A stretch of DNA of 64,000 nt from Hydractinia symbiolongicarpus (taxonomy: Eukaryota > Cnidaria > Hydrozoa > Anthoathecata > Hydractiniidae), in NCBI RefSeq assembly GCF_029227915.1, contig NC_079884.1:12710001-12774000 (forward strand). Direction: 5' to 3'. The translations under genes were made by a program, and so were the position numbers. This document shows positions 27,701 through 37,172 of this stretch, one piece after another (the stretch's first letter is position 1; every line of letters begins with the position of its first letter). The notes under the pieces were generated by a model. It was not told the origin of the DNA. It searched no databases and was given only the letters and a program-made list of their open reading frames with translations.

Positions 27701-30700
27701 ATTTTATATATATTTCTTTATTTGAGCAGTTCTTTTTTTCAAAAGGCGCTTGTTGGTGACGAAAGTTCACAAAATTGTGTTTCATTAATTCCCTTTAGCG
27801 TTTGTAGTGTGTATTGTGGTACACCACATTATGACCAGTAATAGGGTATTTTGTACAAGATAAATCTTATATTCTTAATTCTGATGTCTGGTTTATGATT
27901 ACAGGTCAGCTTTGGTGTATTTGGTCAACAAGAGCATGTTATTAATGAACCATTGACACCAGCTGCGATCGTGGTACGTTAAAGCCTGTTTTCTTCGAAA
28001 TTAATTAAACACTGAAAGCCAAAAAAAGCTTGGATAGGTCAGAAAAGGTCAAGAAGCAGCAAACAAGATTTATCCTACGTGTTTTTGTGTTTCCTGCAGT
28101 TCTTATTCTCCTCACGTTTTTTTTTTCAGCAAATTATTTACCAAGTATGCATGCCGCACGATCCACGTGAAGTATCACTTCAACAAGAGGTACATAACAA
28201 CTTTTAAGTCAGCGTTTGGTCTTGTGACGTATTTTTAGGTACTTATTGAGGAGATAAAAACAAGTTAGTGAGATTAAAAATTAAATTGACTTCCTTGTCT
28301 TCTTTATCATTTTTTTCTTTAATGCAGTGAGGTTTATTTTTCTTTGCCAAACGCTCTTCGTGCGGATAAATTTTTTCTAGAGCCGAGTACCTAATTTAGA
28401 ATTCGCCGATATTGGTGCAAATGGGACCTTAAAACAGTTGGAACCCTTTTTCCAGAAGCAGTGAATAGTGCCGCAGTGGAACACATTTTATGAGCTGAAC
28501 ATAATCACTATAACAAAAATAATGTTAAAACTTTTTTAGATGGTTATCTATCTAGCAAGTGTTGTTGCAACAAAGCCACACCTTTTCACTGGAATGTTAA
28601 AAATCAGAGTGGGGTAAATATATTTACTCGCATCTATGCGCACAAACTGGTTGTCTTGTTTCTAACTGTAATTTTTCTTATTACAGCTGGATCATCGAGG
28701 CAATGAAAAATCGTCTCTTGTCGTGTGATTTCAAAGAAGATGGTGCTACACCAACGGTATATTTCCTGAAGTGTTCTTACTTAATTCGTTGGGAGACGTT
28801 TCCAGAGTGTATTTTCGTAAATACGCGCTTGTTGTAACCAACAAAAGAAAAATCGCATTCTTTTAATAATGATGACTTCACATAAGACAAGAATTAAAGC
28901 ATAGAATGATTGTGATCAAATTTTGTTTCGAAAAGATTGGGGAAATATTTCCCCAGACAACATGACAAACCTCGTCGTAAATATGTCAGCCAAATTTTTG
29001 TCGACTTTATTAAAGGGATTCCTGCATTGAAAATGATATTTTTGTTTGTTAAAGAGGTGAAAAGTTGTTTGGAAGTCCTTTTTTTTTTGTTCTTAAGTTA
29101 TTCAAGATTTAAATATTTAAAATCTGACAACTTATGATGCCATTATTACTTTTCTAAAAAATGCTGAAGAGATTTAGAAATAAACAAAACATGTTCTAAC
29201 CAATCAGTGACATCAAAAAATGGTCGAACGTTTCTGCAAGGGTTTGATGACAATTTTGGATGTATAAATAAGGAGTACAAAATTCTACTGCATTGACATA
29301 TCTTTCCTGTTTTTCCTATATGTTAATACAAGAATGTATATTTAACTAATGTCTTAAATTTTTATGAACAATGCAATTTAAACAATTTACATGGGACAAT
29401 TAAATGGTCGATAATTAATTGGTCAAATAACAAACAATTTCCATGGTGCGAATTTAAGTCCTAAGTACAGCTTTCCAAAGATAAAACCCTTTGCAACTTC
29501 AACTGAAGAATTTAACATTAAACAGTCATGAGCAGACAAAGTAGTTTGAAAACAGGGAGGAACTTTTTTTAAATTTTAAATTATTATTTTGCAAATTTTA
29601 ATGTTCTGACACGTTTGACTCTTTTTAATACTTTGGAAAGACATAATTCGCGCCATATAATCTTACCCAGGTAAACATTGACTAAATAATTTTTTTTTTT
29701 TTTTGGGGGGGGGGGGCGTTTTTCCCTCAGTAGGTAAATGTTTGAGGCGAAGTGCAGAAAAATCAATTGTTTTTAGAAAAAGTATGAATTTTAACGATAG
29801 TTATTTATTTTGTTTGTGTGAGTTTTTTTAAAATTTTCAATATGTATTCTAAAATCATTTTTTCGTAGAAAACTGCGATTTACAATTTGTATCCTGAACA
29901 AGTACGACAGCTTGCATCTGCAACTCTTGCAGGCCGTGGCTCTTTTGGAAACTGTGACATCACGCCAAAGTGGGTTTAATATATTTTAAATATTTCTGTA
30001 AAACTTATAATAATAACCGCAGTCTAAATGTTTGGTGAAATATTTCAGAAATATGTTTGAAAAAAGAAGTTTGGAAGGAGCGCTAAACAAAGTTCCAAAT
30101 GGTTTTTATGAAAGAGGTAGATTTATCCTTTTACATTTTTGATCATTTTGTATGTGTTTGGTTTTTCTTTGTTTGTTTTTCTTTTTTGTTTTTCAACGAC
30201 CCTGCATCCCTTACTAAACAGACTATATCCCTATCGTGACGCATTTTCCAGATTGTGTGTAAGTTTAAATCCGATTTCATGTAACGACGACACGAACTTG
30301 ATATCTTATGTTTAACCCAGTTTGATTGAGTTTGATGGTTGGTTTTAAATGTTGCTTCTGTACATGACGAAAATTTTTGTTTCCTTCAGTTTGGGATATT
30401 TTGCAACGTGTTCCTGGATTGATATACAAAAAGCACACACTCCCACAAGAGCCAGTCTTGACAGAAATGACGGTCGACGAAACTGCGTTTAAATTGCGTG
30501 TGGAAGATATGTTACTGGAAGCCATACAACCTGAAGATAGACAAATTCTCGTTGAGGTGTTTTTTATTTGAGTGCTTGCTTGCTTTTTTTTGTTTGTTTG
30601 TTTGTTTGTTTGTTTGTTTGTTTGTTTGTTTTTGTTTGTTTGTTTGTTTGTTTGTTTTTGTTTGTTTGTTTTTGTTTGTTTGTTTTGTTTTTGTTTGTTT

Positions 30701-32094
30701 TTGTTTGTTTATTTGTTTATTTTTCTGACTGAATCTAAGTTGATGTTTATAATCTTCCGGCTTGTTGCTAAGAATTAATAATCAAATTGAAGTAGAGCTA
30801 CTAACATACTGCCTGAGAGCGAGCGGTATTGGATCCGCCGTCCCCAGAATTGGAAGCCATGGACGAACCCACTACACTTAGTACAACAATATTTTAGCCA
30901 CGCCCTTAATAGCTTACCCGAATAGCGTGTAGATGAAGGTTTGTCGTGGCACACCCGTGTTACCGTGCTACTTTAGTTTAATTACACCGATTGTACTATC
31001 GCCCGTCGTGATTGGAGATTTAAGCGGAGTGAACCTTTCTCTGTAGAGAATGAACACATAAATGTGCCATGGTAAATCTTTATCTGCATGATTAATAATC
31101 TTAGTAATTGTGACACGTTTTTCTCCTTACTACAATTATTGATGCGTTAAAAATCAGACTTTACTCTGCGAATTTCAGCACAACCTTACTGTAGATAGAA
31201 CTGGTTAGGTTCTACTTATCGTCCCGCCGTCGTTGTAAAATCTTCCGCGCCTAAAAATGAATACATTAATTGTTAAATGTTTTAGTTAATAATGGTAATA
31301 TCAACGATATTAAATCGAAATCCAGAACTCCAGTTGCAATCACACATAAACTTAGGATATGTAAGTAAATTCCCTTGTGATTCGTTCGTTCGTTTGTTCG
31401 TTCGTTCGCTCGCTTGTAAAAAGACATTGCTTTATTATCCTTTACTTTTAGCTGATAGAAGACGCGATCAAGATGTTCATGACTGATAAACCTGATCAAG
31501 TATGACTCTTTTTTTTGTTCTTGTCTCTCTTTCACACCCATACTTTAACTTCAAACGAAGGCTGGCATAAGGGCGTGGTTACTCTTCTCAATAAGTTCTG
31601 TTTTCTTTCATAAATTTCAGCTAATAAATAGGACGTAAGATGAAGAGTGATCGTGTTCATGTGTTCGCTCTCCAATGGCTGACATGTGATACTATAAAAA
31701 ACTTAGTCAGTGAGTAGAATATATATTAGCTAAATTAGATCGACTTATTCCGAACATTCGTTTAAAGCCGAAATTATAAAGCTTATAAATATATTTTGAA
31801 AAAGTGGTAATTTTAAACTTTTCTTTGTGCTGCGACTTTTCGAACAAAATGATTTTTTTTAAAAAATTTCGACATGCGCCTCTAATACAGTTTTATAACT
31901 CATAAATACAGATGTACTTTATACCGACTGTCGTTTTTTTTTTGTTATTCCAGGCGAGAGAAGATTTCTTTATGCTTGAGCAAACAATAAAAGGTGGAAC
32001 AATGACCTATCTAGCGCGTTCTGTTGTCAACAGCGTTTTAAACGACTCGTTAGTGTTACATGGAGAAGCTGAGAAGCAGTGTCTTATTTCGTGA
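11206..32094 (+). CDS. PHKB: Phosphorylase b kinase regulatory subunit beta
   Basis: Structural and regulatory beta subunit of the (alpha-beta-gamma-delta)4 kinase that activates glycogen phosphorylase; cytosolic and membrane-tethered. I assembled 32 exons with consistent GT-AG junctions and phases, 1060 residues in all (human about 1093). Homology is collinear from the GH15/glucoamylase-like N-terminal domain (RRIDDDDG-type, [19 protein letters not shown]) through [34 protein letters not shown] and [11 protein letters not shown] to a C-terminal CLIS CAAX box, as in vertebrate beta. The YGI-QTQTP block favours beta over alpha. The start is the only Met before the LDYYYDL motif; the N-terminus is about 25 residues shorter than in human. 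Intron 3 holds two LINEs. Exon positions are in the four block entries. Confidence 0.95.
12669..15510 (-). mobile_element. RTE-like LINE copy A (minus strand, PHKB intron 3)
   Basis: This non-LTR retrotransposon ends on its 3' side in an (ATG/GAT)n tail (12669-12690), a simple-repeat tail like that of RTE elements. It carries one 852-residue frame (12706-15264) and a 5' untranslated part of about 200-250 bases. Compared with copy B, roughly 470 bases are missing between CTAGCAGAGTCCTG and GAATGATGATG, removing the last ~160 residues. The clade is judged from the endonuclease-RT layout without RNase H and from the tail; it could also belong to a related clade. Confidence 0.8.
12706..15264 (-). 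CDS. LINE endonuclease-reverse transcriptase with PHD finger
   Basis: The 852-residue frame starts [17 protein letters not shown] and has three parts. An APE-type endonuclease (about 1-240) shows VQEVRW, the GGDFNGHVG Asp-Asn motif and QIDYFLV. A linker follows, then reverse transcriptase (about 470-715) with [12 protein letters not shown] (catalytic Asp), [11 protein letters not shown] and [10 protein letters not shown] (YADD at about 690). At 747-790 lies a C4HC3 set: CGVC, FCQTC, HWVHKKC, FVCKRC, the spacing of a PHD finger. The His in HHGS replaces the usual Gln. The C-terminal region is lost to an internal deletion, so the copy is probably inactive although its frame is open. Confidence 0.85.
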   Translation of the reverse strand: MRMASVNVGTLRGRAGEVVEMLERRSVDMCCVQEVRWRGASVRFVEGRRARYKLFWIGNSDGYGGVGIFVAEKWVEKVIDVMRVNSRIIVIKFLIGNRIVTFLSVYAPQCGLSEEDKDKFYDELIAVTSKFGDTELVMVGGDFNGHVGKSSEGYRGVHGGYGFGSRNKEGERLLEFGMATDMVVCNTSFSKRQSRLITYESGGCKTQIDYFLVRKSDKKVVKDVKVISGEECVFQHRLLVCDIILKSVKEAKGKYRPRRKVWKLKEEIVARQFSAKVQQLAYNSQCDSDNVESTWTTLKNCLLEASDDTCGWTKEPARHRQTWWWNNEVDQCIKEKRKLWKEWKSGGSKNIYLEAKRRARTAVYKAKSEAERNRFADVLRREDQRNEVFKIAKQMKKTNQDIVGEKCIRNDEGVLASTEEEKRVAWKNHYQRLLNTEFDWDEDNLSDDDVVEGPAMEIKTEWVVEAIRKLKIGKAAGVSGIVAEMVKASGYIGVELITSLANQIMKDGAIPSEWQSSVIVNCFKGKGDALERGNYRGLKLVDQVMKVIERVIDKLLRERIDIDKMQFGFVPGRGTTDAIFLLRQLQEKYLGKRKNLYFAFVDLEKAFDRVPRKVIWWAMRKLGVDEWLVTMAQSMYSNARSRVRINDSLSDEFSVNVGVHHGSVLSPLLFILVLEALSMEFRTGCPWELLYADDLVLIAESMEELVEKFEKWKKGLEEKGLKVNTAKSKVMISSIAAKCDLVVGKWPCGVCRKGVGSNSIFCQTCKHWVHKKCSSISGRLRADIQFVCKRCKGEIIENEVFPALMMYNSGSLEIVKNFCYLGDMLGSEGGVGRSVTCRIGSAWKKLESYFLY
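15711..16787 (+). pseudogene. LINE copy B endonuclease region (broken)
   Basis: Two frames, 15711-15914 and 16056-16787, are almost identical in sequence to residues 45-370 of the copy A protein. Stops after FLSVYAP and in the NGHVG region split them. The GGNFNGHVG site has Asp replaced by Asn at the metal-binding position seen as GGDFNGHVG in copy A. The frame ends at 16787, just before the deletion that removed the polymerase. Confidence 0.75.
17208..17687 (+). pseudogene. LINE copy B C-terminal domain
   Basis: The 159-residue frame holds the region missing from copy [50 protein letters not shown] and [17 protein letters not shown], ending ASMENGR. Similar GRPRKTW-type tails follow the polymerase in RTE-like and related LINE proteins. 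It probably contributes to RNA or target DNA contact, but no catalytic residues are evident. It is separated from the upstream part by stops. Confidence 0.65.
17695..17795 (+). repeat. GATGAT microsatellite tail
   Basis: About 95 bases of (GAT/GGT)GAT repeats form the 3' tail of LINE copy B. The same unit ends copies A and C, so it is the element's own tail rather than an independent satellite. Confidence 0.85.
19342..22765 (+). CDS. PHKB: PHKB exons 6-12
   Basis: Exons are 19342-19478, 20103-20166, 20611-20706, 20784-20888, 21282-21374, 22440-22497 and 22691-22765. Landmarks are [39 protein letters not shown], the LLPRESNSK loop, [20 protein letters not shown] and [13 protein letters not shown]. 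These complete the (alpha/alpha)6-barrel-like GH15 domain. In the family this domain is not known to hydrolyse glycans, and no activity is inferred here. Confidence 0.92.
22785..23135. repeat. Diverged direct repeat in PHKB intron 12
   Basis: About 120 bases at 22785-22905 (CCTTTCCTCAAACAATTTTA start, CATTCTGGTTTGAA) recur at 23008-23135 (CTTTCCTCAAAAAATATTAT, CATTCTGATTTGAATTATAA) with clear but imperfect identity. It is an old local duplication with no coding role. Confidence 0.5.
23325..27527 (+). CDS. PHKB: PHKB exons 13-22
   Basis: Exons are 23325-23474, 23712-23821, 24394-24446, 24516-24609, 24921-25004, 25335-25439, 26094-26176, 26288-26378, 26684-26748 and 27140-27527. They encode the central part shared by alpha and beta subunits: [69 protein letters not shown] and [16 protein letters not shown]. 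The long exon 22 (388 bases) has [19 protein letters not shown] and [20 protein letters not shown]. Phases agree throughout. Confidence 0.92.
25476..25597 (+). repeat. ACTAGT double-hairpin repeat, copy 1
   Basis: This is one of several dispersed copies of a short element. It starts ACTAGTCAGTGACC, has AAATCCACGGGTTCGCCC near its start and ATTGCGTGCGTCTCG in the middle, and ends with CAGACGTATATGGGTATTA. It lies in PHKB intron 18. The family is not named with certainty. Confidence 0.65.
25651..25931 (-). mobile_element. tRNA-derived SINE
   Basis: Read on the minus strand, the head (25931-25860) is tRNA-like: GGAGATGGTGTAGTGGTAGC supplies a good RNA polymerase III A box (TGGTGTAGTGG), and CAGGTTCGAGTCCCC a perfect B box. 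An anticodon-loop-like CTTGTAA lies between, as in tRNA-Thr(TGT). The acceptor and T stems are mismatched, so it is not a functional tRNA. About 200 bases of unrelated body follow, then an (ACTT)n tail at 25651-25680. Head, body and tetranucleotide tail are the layout of a SINE. It sits in PHKB intron 18. Confidence 0.75.
27905..32094 (+). CDS. PHKB: PHKB exons 23-32 and CAAX terminus
   Basis: Exons are 27905-27973, 28130-28189, 28540-28613, 28687-28756, 29869-29969, 30049-30116, 30390-30556, 31286-31360, 31452-31499 and 31954-32094. They encode the C-terminal regulatory part: [60 protein letters not shown] and TYLARSVVN. The protein ends EAEKQCLIS, a CAAX box; in mammals the alpha and beta subunits are farnesylated at the matching Cys. 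Intron 29 holds a long TTTG microsatellite. Confidence 0.92.
30588..30722. repeat. (TTTG)n microsatellite, PHKB intron 29
   Basis: About 135 bases of TTTG/TTTTTG repeats. Open frames across it (FVCLFVCL runs) are artefacts of the repeat. Confidence 0.9.
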
Positions 32095-32265
32095 AGGTTA
32101 GCATGGGTCGTACTGGTTCGTGTTGTGTTAGCACACATCGCGAAATATCGGCTCGAGTAGTCTGTAGGCTTGAGTAGTTGAAGAAAACAAAGTCTGTTTG
32201 TATTCCAGTTTAATATGAAAGCCTTACAAATTTCTTGGGTTCCGTCGATCGTGAACGAGTCAGAA

Positions 32266-32271
32266 AATAAA
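32266..32271 (+). promoter_or_regulatory. Poly(A) signal of PHKB
   Basis: AATAAA lies about 170 bases after the PHKB stop codon and is the first canonical signal there. Confidence 0.5.
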
Positions 32272-33613
32272 TGAATATATTTTTTGAAAAAACACAAGAC
32301 ATAAATTTCACGAGATATAACTTTATTATTTAGTTTATGCAATTTTTATTCATACATTCTTAAATTTTTTATAAAAAAAATTGTCAGTATTTGAAAAAAC
32401 GGCTTTTTATACTATCTACAGTAGATGCAATATCAATAACATCGCAATCTGTTCGCGATCCAAAAACGAATAACTAGGGATTGTGGGCAAAATGGGAAAA
32501 AATAATGCTGGAGACAAAAAATTGGTGAGGTAATTTAACTTGGCGGGTAGCTAAAATAATTAATTTTTGCACTAATGTTTTATTTGATGGACAGCGAATA
32601 AAATTGATTTTGGTGTAAAAAATAAGATTTTTCTTTAAAGAGGCATTTTATTGTTTTTTATGATGATTTGATAAAAAGAAATTCGATGAAAAGAAAGTCA
32701 TTCGTCATTACTGCTAAATTCAACAGCATTTCTCCTCCTTCACATTTTTAAATATTAGCGGATTTTATCTAATTTGGCGAATTTTTGTTAAGTTCGCCAA
32801 ATTTATAACCTTAATCTCAATGCCTAAGGCGTTAAGATAAATGCGGGTTTTTACTTAACGAAATTTGTCGAATCGATCCTATTTTTTAATCGATCGACGT
32901 CGACCAGTTCGACGCTTCTTAAGGATGAAACAGACTTTGGAGTGGTTTCCTTAAAAACACTTTAGATTCTTGGATTGAGGTTTTCAATTTCCCAACTTCT
33001 CTAAAGGTAAGGTTTTTCGAAAAAGGTTTAAGCTTAACATTTTAGCTGCTAAAATATTATTTTAAAATGTAATACACCTTTCCCGAGACCATGAGTCATA
33101 CTTTTTTAAACTCGTAAAATATGAATACCATATTTGAATTCAGCATAGTTTGTTTAATTTATGTGTAAAAGTTTAACTTGATACGCCAACAGAAAGTGCT
33201 ATTTTGAGAAGATATATATCACACATAAAGTCTTCTTAATGCTCAAGTTACCATGTCCCGCCTCGTTTTCAAAAAGAGGGTGGACATGCCACAAATCTTT
33301 AAATTAGAATACCAGGTTGTTTACTTGCTGCAATGTTTCGAAATTTTCTTTGGTTATGACATTTTTGATAAGGAATTCAAATCTGTTGTCCGTTTTTCAT
33401 AAAACTCAACAGAAAAAGTTGCGGCACATCAAAAGAATAAGTCTCGGGAAAGGTGTATTTAAGCACCTTTTTATTTTTCTATGGCTAAACTACATTTCCT
33501 GTCTACAATGGGTCTATGGGGTGAAATAAAAAGAAGCTGTTACTAGGACTAGCAATGCAATGGTATGAACTTAAACCCATGATAGAGCAGTTGAAATTTT
33601 TAAAACACAAGGC
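32272..33613. other. Intergenic region after PHKB
   Basis: I see no gene. The interval is AT-rich and includes a small inverted repeat (AATTTGGCGAA / TTCGCCAAATT, about 32769-32802) typical of degraded foldback elements. The promoter of the cysteine-rich gene must lie near its end. Confidence 0.5.
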
Positions 33614-36489
33614 ATGGAACTAAAATGCGTTTTTGTTGTTTTCTTTTATCCAACGATCCAAGCAGTCATATATGATTCGTACTGCAAATTTAATCCAACG
33701 GCGGTACAATGCCAGGCGTTGTTTAATATGGACACTCTGCCAAGTACCACGACTTGTGATCCACGAAGAGGTGATTGTAAAATGAATGATATTTTGTACT
33801 ACCTGGTCTCAGACTGTCATTTGGAGATAGAAGATCAAGTTGGCCTTAGAACAGACTTTGAGAATACTCGCTATCCATTTTATATATTCCACTCGTATTC
33901 TAGGTAAGATCGCTTGTAATGGTTATCTTCACAGGTTTGAAAGCAATGAGTTTCGGGTTTCGCTAAAAGTATTTTTTTTCTTAAAATAAAAAATATATCT
34001 GAATTTTTGATGAGGAAGATTAGACGCGAGTCGGGTTTTATATTTCTTGGCTGTTATTTGTCATTAAAAATAAAAGCTGATCTTTCCACCCAATTCCATT
34101 CCCGCGAACTGCAGGACTATCTTGTGTCATTGAAGGAGAAAGATGCCAAAATTACAATTCCGATTTTTAGGTGTCTTAAATATTTGGGATGATCAAAACA
34201 CGAAAGTAAATAAGGTCATAAATTTTTGTTTATTATAGTTTTGTCTGTAGAAATTGAGAACAGCAACTGTGCTCTTTAGATGTTTTCCAGCTATTCATAA
34301 GTACGTCAACGTTTACACGACAAGAGTTGTCGGAGTCACTGCAGGCCGTACCGTTTGCGTACCGAATGTGTATCGCAGTTTTATCAGGTGTGGTGATAAT
34401 GGTACCCGGTGTGTGTGTGACACTGGTCAAGAGAGGGGGAGTTTGTACAGCATGGATAACCATAATTGCAGGTAACAAATTTTGTTAATATATAACGTTT
34501 CAAGCGTGCTATTGCGATTTTGATTGGTTGTCCTAAGTAATTATTCCTTTGTTTTCCCTGATACAGTAAAAATATACCATTTTTTAGCTAATAAAAACAA
34601 AAAAAGTTATCAATTAATGTTTTGGAATAAAAACAAGTGTGTTTCTTCAACCTCATCTCCAGGGCTTTTAAGGTTTTTGTATTGGAACGAAACCTGGAAA
34701 ACCTTTTTTAGCTAGCGTTCTAATATAAAACCTAAAAAGCCCTGGGGATGAGGTTGATGTTACTTTGCACGTGTTAATTTTTTGCCTGTTTTACGTTTCG
34801 TGTATGGGAGAAGAATTTTCAAGCTCTACGATGGTGTATTCTTTTTTGTTCAAAATGGCAGCCGAATCGCTACCTCAAAGATTTATTTACAAAAGTGGTT
34901 TTTCTAGTTTATAGTGTGCGTACCAAGTTGGCCATTTGGCATGCACCAGGCTGGCAATATAACACGTTTTTCTTCGTATTTGGAACACATAAAAGGGAAA
35001 AGTAATGTTATAGTAGATATGATGTGTATACAAATACACATAGAGTAAAATAGCTACTAACAGTAAATTTAGCGCGTTTTCAGATGTTGCCAAAATGCAG
35101 GTGAATCTGTTAAGGATTTGGCTAAACATTGTTAACGTGTCGTGCAACAAAATTCTTTTTTAATATCGTTCTAAAGTAGGCGAATATGGTGATGACAGGT
35201 AGTGGGATTTGGTTTGGTCTGAAAAAAGTCGCTGTTCTATTTAGATGACTTTCATGTTTTGATATTTCATATTTTAGCATATGATTCATAATTTGTGCGT
35301 ACCCACAATGAAAAGCTAATTTTTTTAGATATTTCAGATGTTTTTTGTCTTTTGTTTCCCTGCCTTCCTCTTTTTAATAAGCAACACAAATATTTGGCCG
35401 AGGCTTAATATTGCTTAAGTTGTTGTATTGATGTTCAAAATTGTTTTTTTTTTTTGATGATACCTTATGTTGCTACAAATTGTTGCTTTAAAAAAGCTTC
35501 ATTTAATTTGTACCCCGGGACATGTTTCACAGCGTTCAGAAGTTGAGTGTTATAAAAATCATCAGGTGATTTTGTACAAGGAAGAAATTTCGTGGGTTTC
35601 TTAACTTTTATTTGCTCTTTAAAGGTGTCAATATTTTGTTGACTATTGCACCGTACCAAATATCTGCGGTGGAAAAGGAAGCTGTATGACGAAAGGTGCA
35701 GTAACATGTGCAGGAGGAAGTATCAACCAATGCGTGGCAAACCCAACGCTTTGTGAGAGTGACGACGCCTTTTGCGTAGAATTAGAAGACAAGGATAGCT
35801 CTTGGAAGTCTGGAGAAGAAGTTGTTGGGGATGGGTTTTCATGTATTAAGAAAAAGGTTTTTAAACAATTACAGATACTGGCACCCTTTTGTGATTTTAA
35901 TCGAACAGACCACGTGTTAACGGGGAGCGGCTTCCGTCGCCCTGGAAACAATCTGGATTATTGCTGTTATCGGCATTTGGTATGTGTGCGAAGAAAGGAC
36001 GGGATTGGTGGATATTTGTTCAAGAATCGACCGTGTTACTGCAATCTCGAATTTCTAAAGTGTTTAAAAAGGGAGAGAAGGAATGTAAAGCTAGTAACAT
36101 ATGCAGACAGTTTGATACAAGTTATCAAACATATTAGAGTTTGTTCTATCGACGACACAGGAAAGTGTAATCCGTTAAACCCGTTAACATGTGAAAAGGG
36201 AGATTTAATATCCCCTTCGCTTGCGCATTGCAAGGTAAATTGCAAAACAGGACCACTGTTACCGATTGAGAAAAGAGCATGTCGAATTCGAAAGTGTACT
36301 CCACCGAACAATTTAAAGCATAGTCGAGTGATAGATGTTCCATACTACAAAGAAAGTTCTAGATGCGACGCAGTCCAAGGACTCACAGTTACTTGCGGTA
36401 TGAAACATACACGCTGTGTGTGTGATGGTTTACCCACTGACACAAAATTCACGGACAGATGCAGGTGTCAATATTGGCCTGAAATTTAA
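33614..36489 (+). CDS. Secreted Cys-rich protein with PLA2-like segment
   Basis: Three exons (33614-33903, 34280-34471, 35625-36489) join in frame to 448 residues. The first 17 residues (MELKCVFVVFFYPTIQA) look like a signal peptide, so the protein is probably secreted or luminal. More than 40 Cys are present. In exon 3, DYCCYRHLVC, then CYCNLEFLKCL, has the Cys/His spacing of secretory phospholipase A2 (CCxxHDxC...CxCxxxFxxCL), but the Asp after the His is replaced by Leu, so catalysis is doubtful. Exon 2 and the C-terminus share a module ending TRCVCD...CRCQY(F/W). Exon 2 uses the acceptor before ATGTTTTCC because the earlier one would give a stop. The function is unknown; a matrix or venom-like role is only a guess. 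Confidence 0.72.
34648..34757. mobile_element. Foldback MITE
   Basis: Two arms of about 40 bases (AACCTCATCTCCAGGGCTTT... and ...AAAGCCCTGGGGATGAGGTT) form an imperfect hairpin around a short centre. The whole 110-bp unit is a foldback MITE in intron 2 of the cysteine-rich gene. Confidence 0.65.
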
Positions 36490-37172
36490 AAAATCCACAT
36501 CGTCTGTTTTTAACTAGAACATGTTGATTTTTTAGTTTGAGGGCTAACGTTGGACTACTTCAAATTAAATTGTTGTTTACTGCTCCAGTTGGAGTATTAG
36601 TAAAATGGATGCCTCGTTTTTTGTTTAGTCATTAATCAACTTAATTAACATTAACTTTTTCGTATATTTTTATTATTATTATTATCATGTATTTGTTTCC
36701 ATTATTTACAAATGGTTCTTCTCCATAAAAAAAAAAAAAAAAAAAGTTATTTGCATAAGTTATGATAAATTTATACATATAATACAATTAATAAAATACT
36801 ATAAAATCCTACACTTAAGATAAGTCAAGACACATGGTAATTAGAACAGAACGCTGAGAAAAGGCTGAAAACAGGGAGACAAAAAATTGGAACGTGGAAA
36901 AAGTAGAAGACAAAAGTGCATAAGTTCGCCAATTAAATTGTAGCTTAAATAAATTGAATAAAATAGACATAAGTAGGCACATGGTGCTAAGTAAATTGGG
37001 GTAGTAGACACCAGGACGCTAAACCACAAAAGATATATGTAAAATATGATGAAAATTATTCACTTGCTAAAAGTTAATTTGTTGAAATCGATTGAAGAGT
37101 TGAAGTACCATTCAACTGATCTCAGCAAGTCGTTAAAGATGAAAATAAAATAGTTATACGTAAGAAAAAGTA
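36490..37172. other. Intergenic / LINE 3' untranslated region
   Basis: This AT-rich stretch lies between the convergent cysteine-rich gene and the minus-strand LINE. It contains a poly(A) run on the plus strand (36727-36745) and an ATT/ATA repeat (about 36668-36686) that could be the LINE's 3' tail. No gene was seen. Confidence 0.4.

Noticed and set aside
30498-30778. Open frames reading FVCLFVCL repeats
   Set aside because: They translate the TTTG microsatellite in PHKB intron 29.
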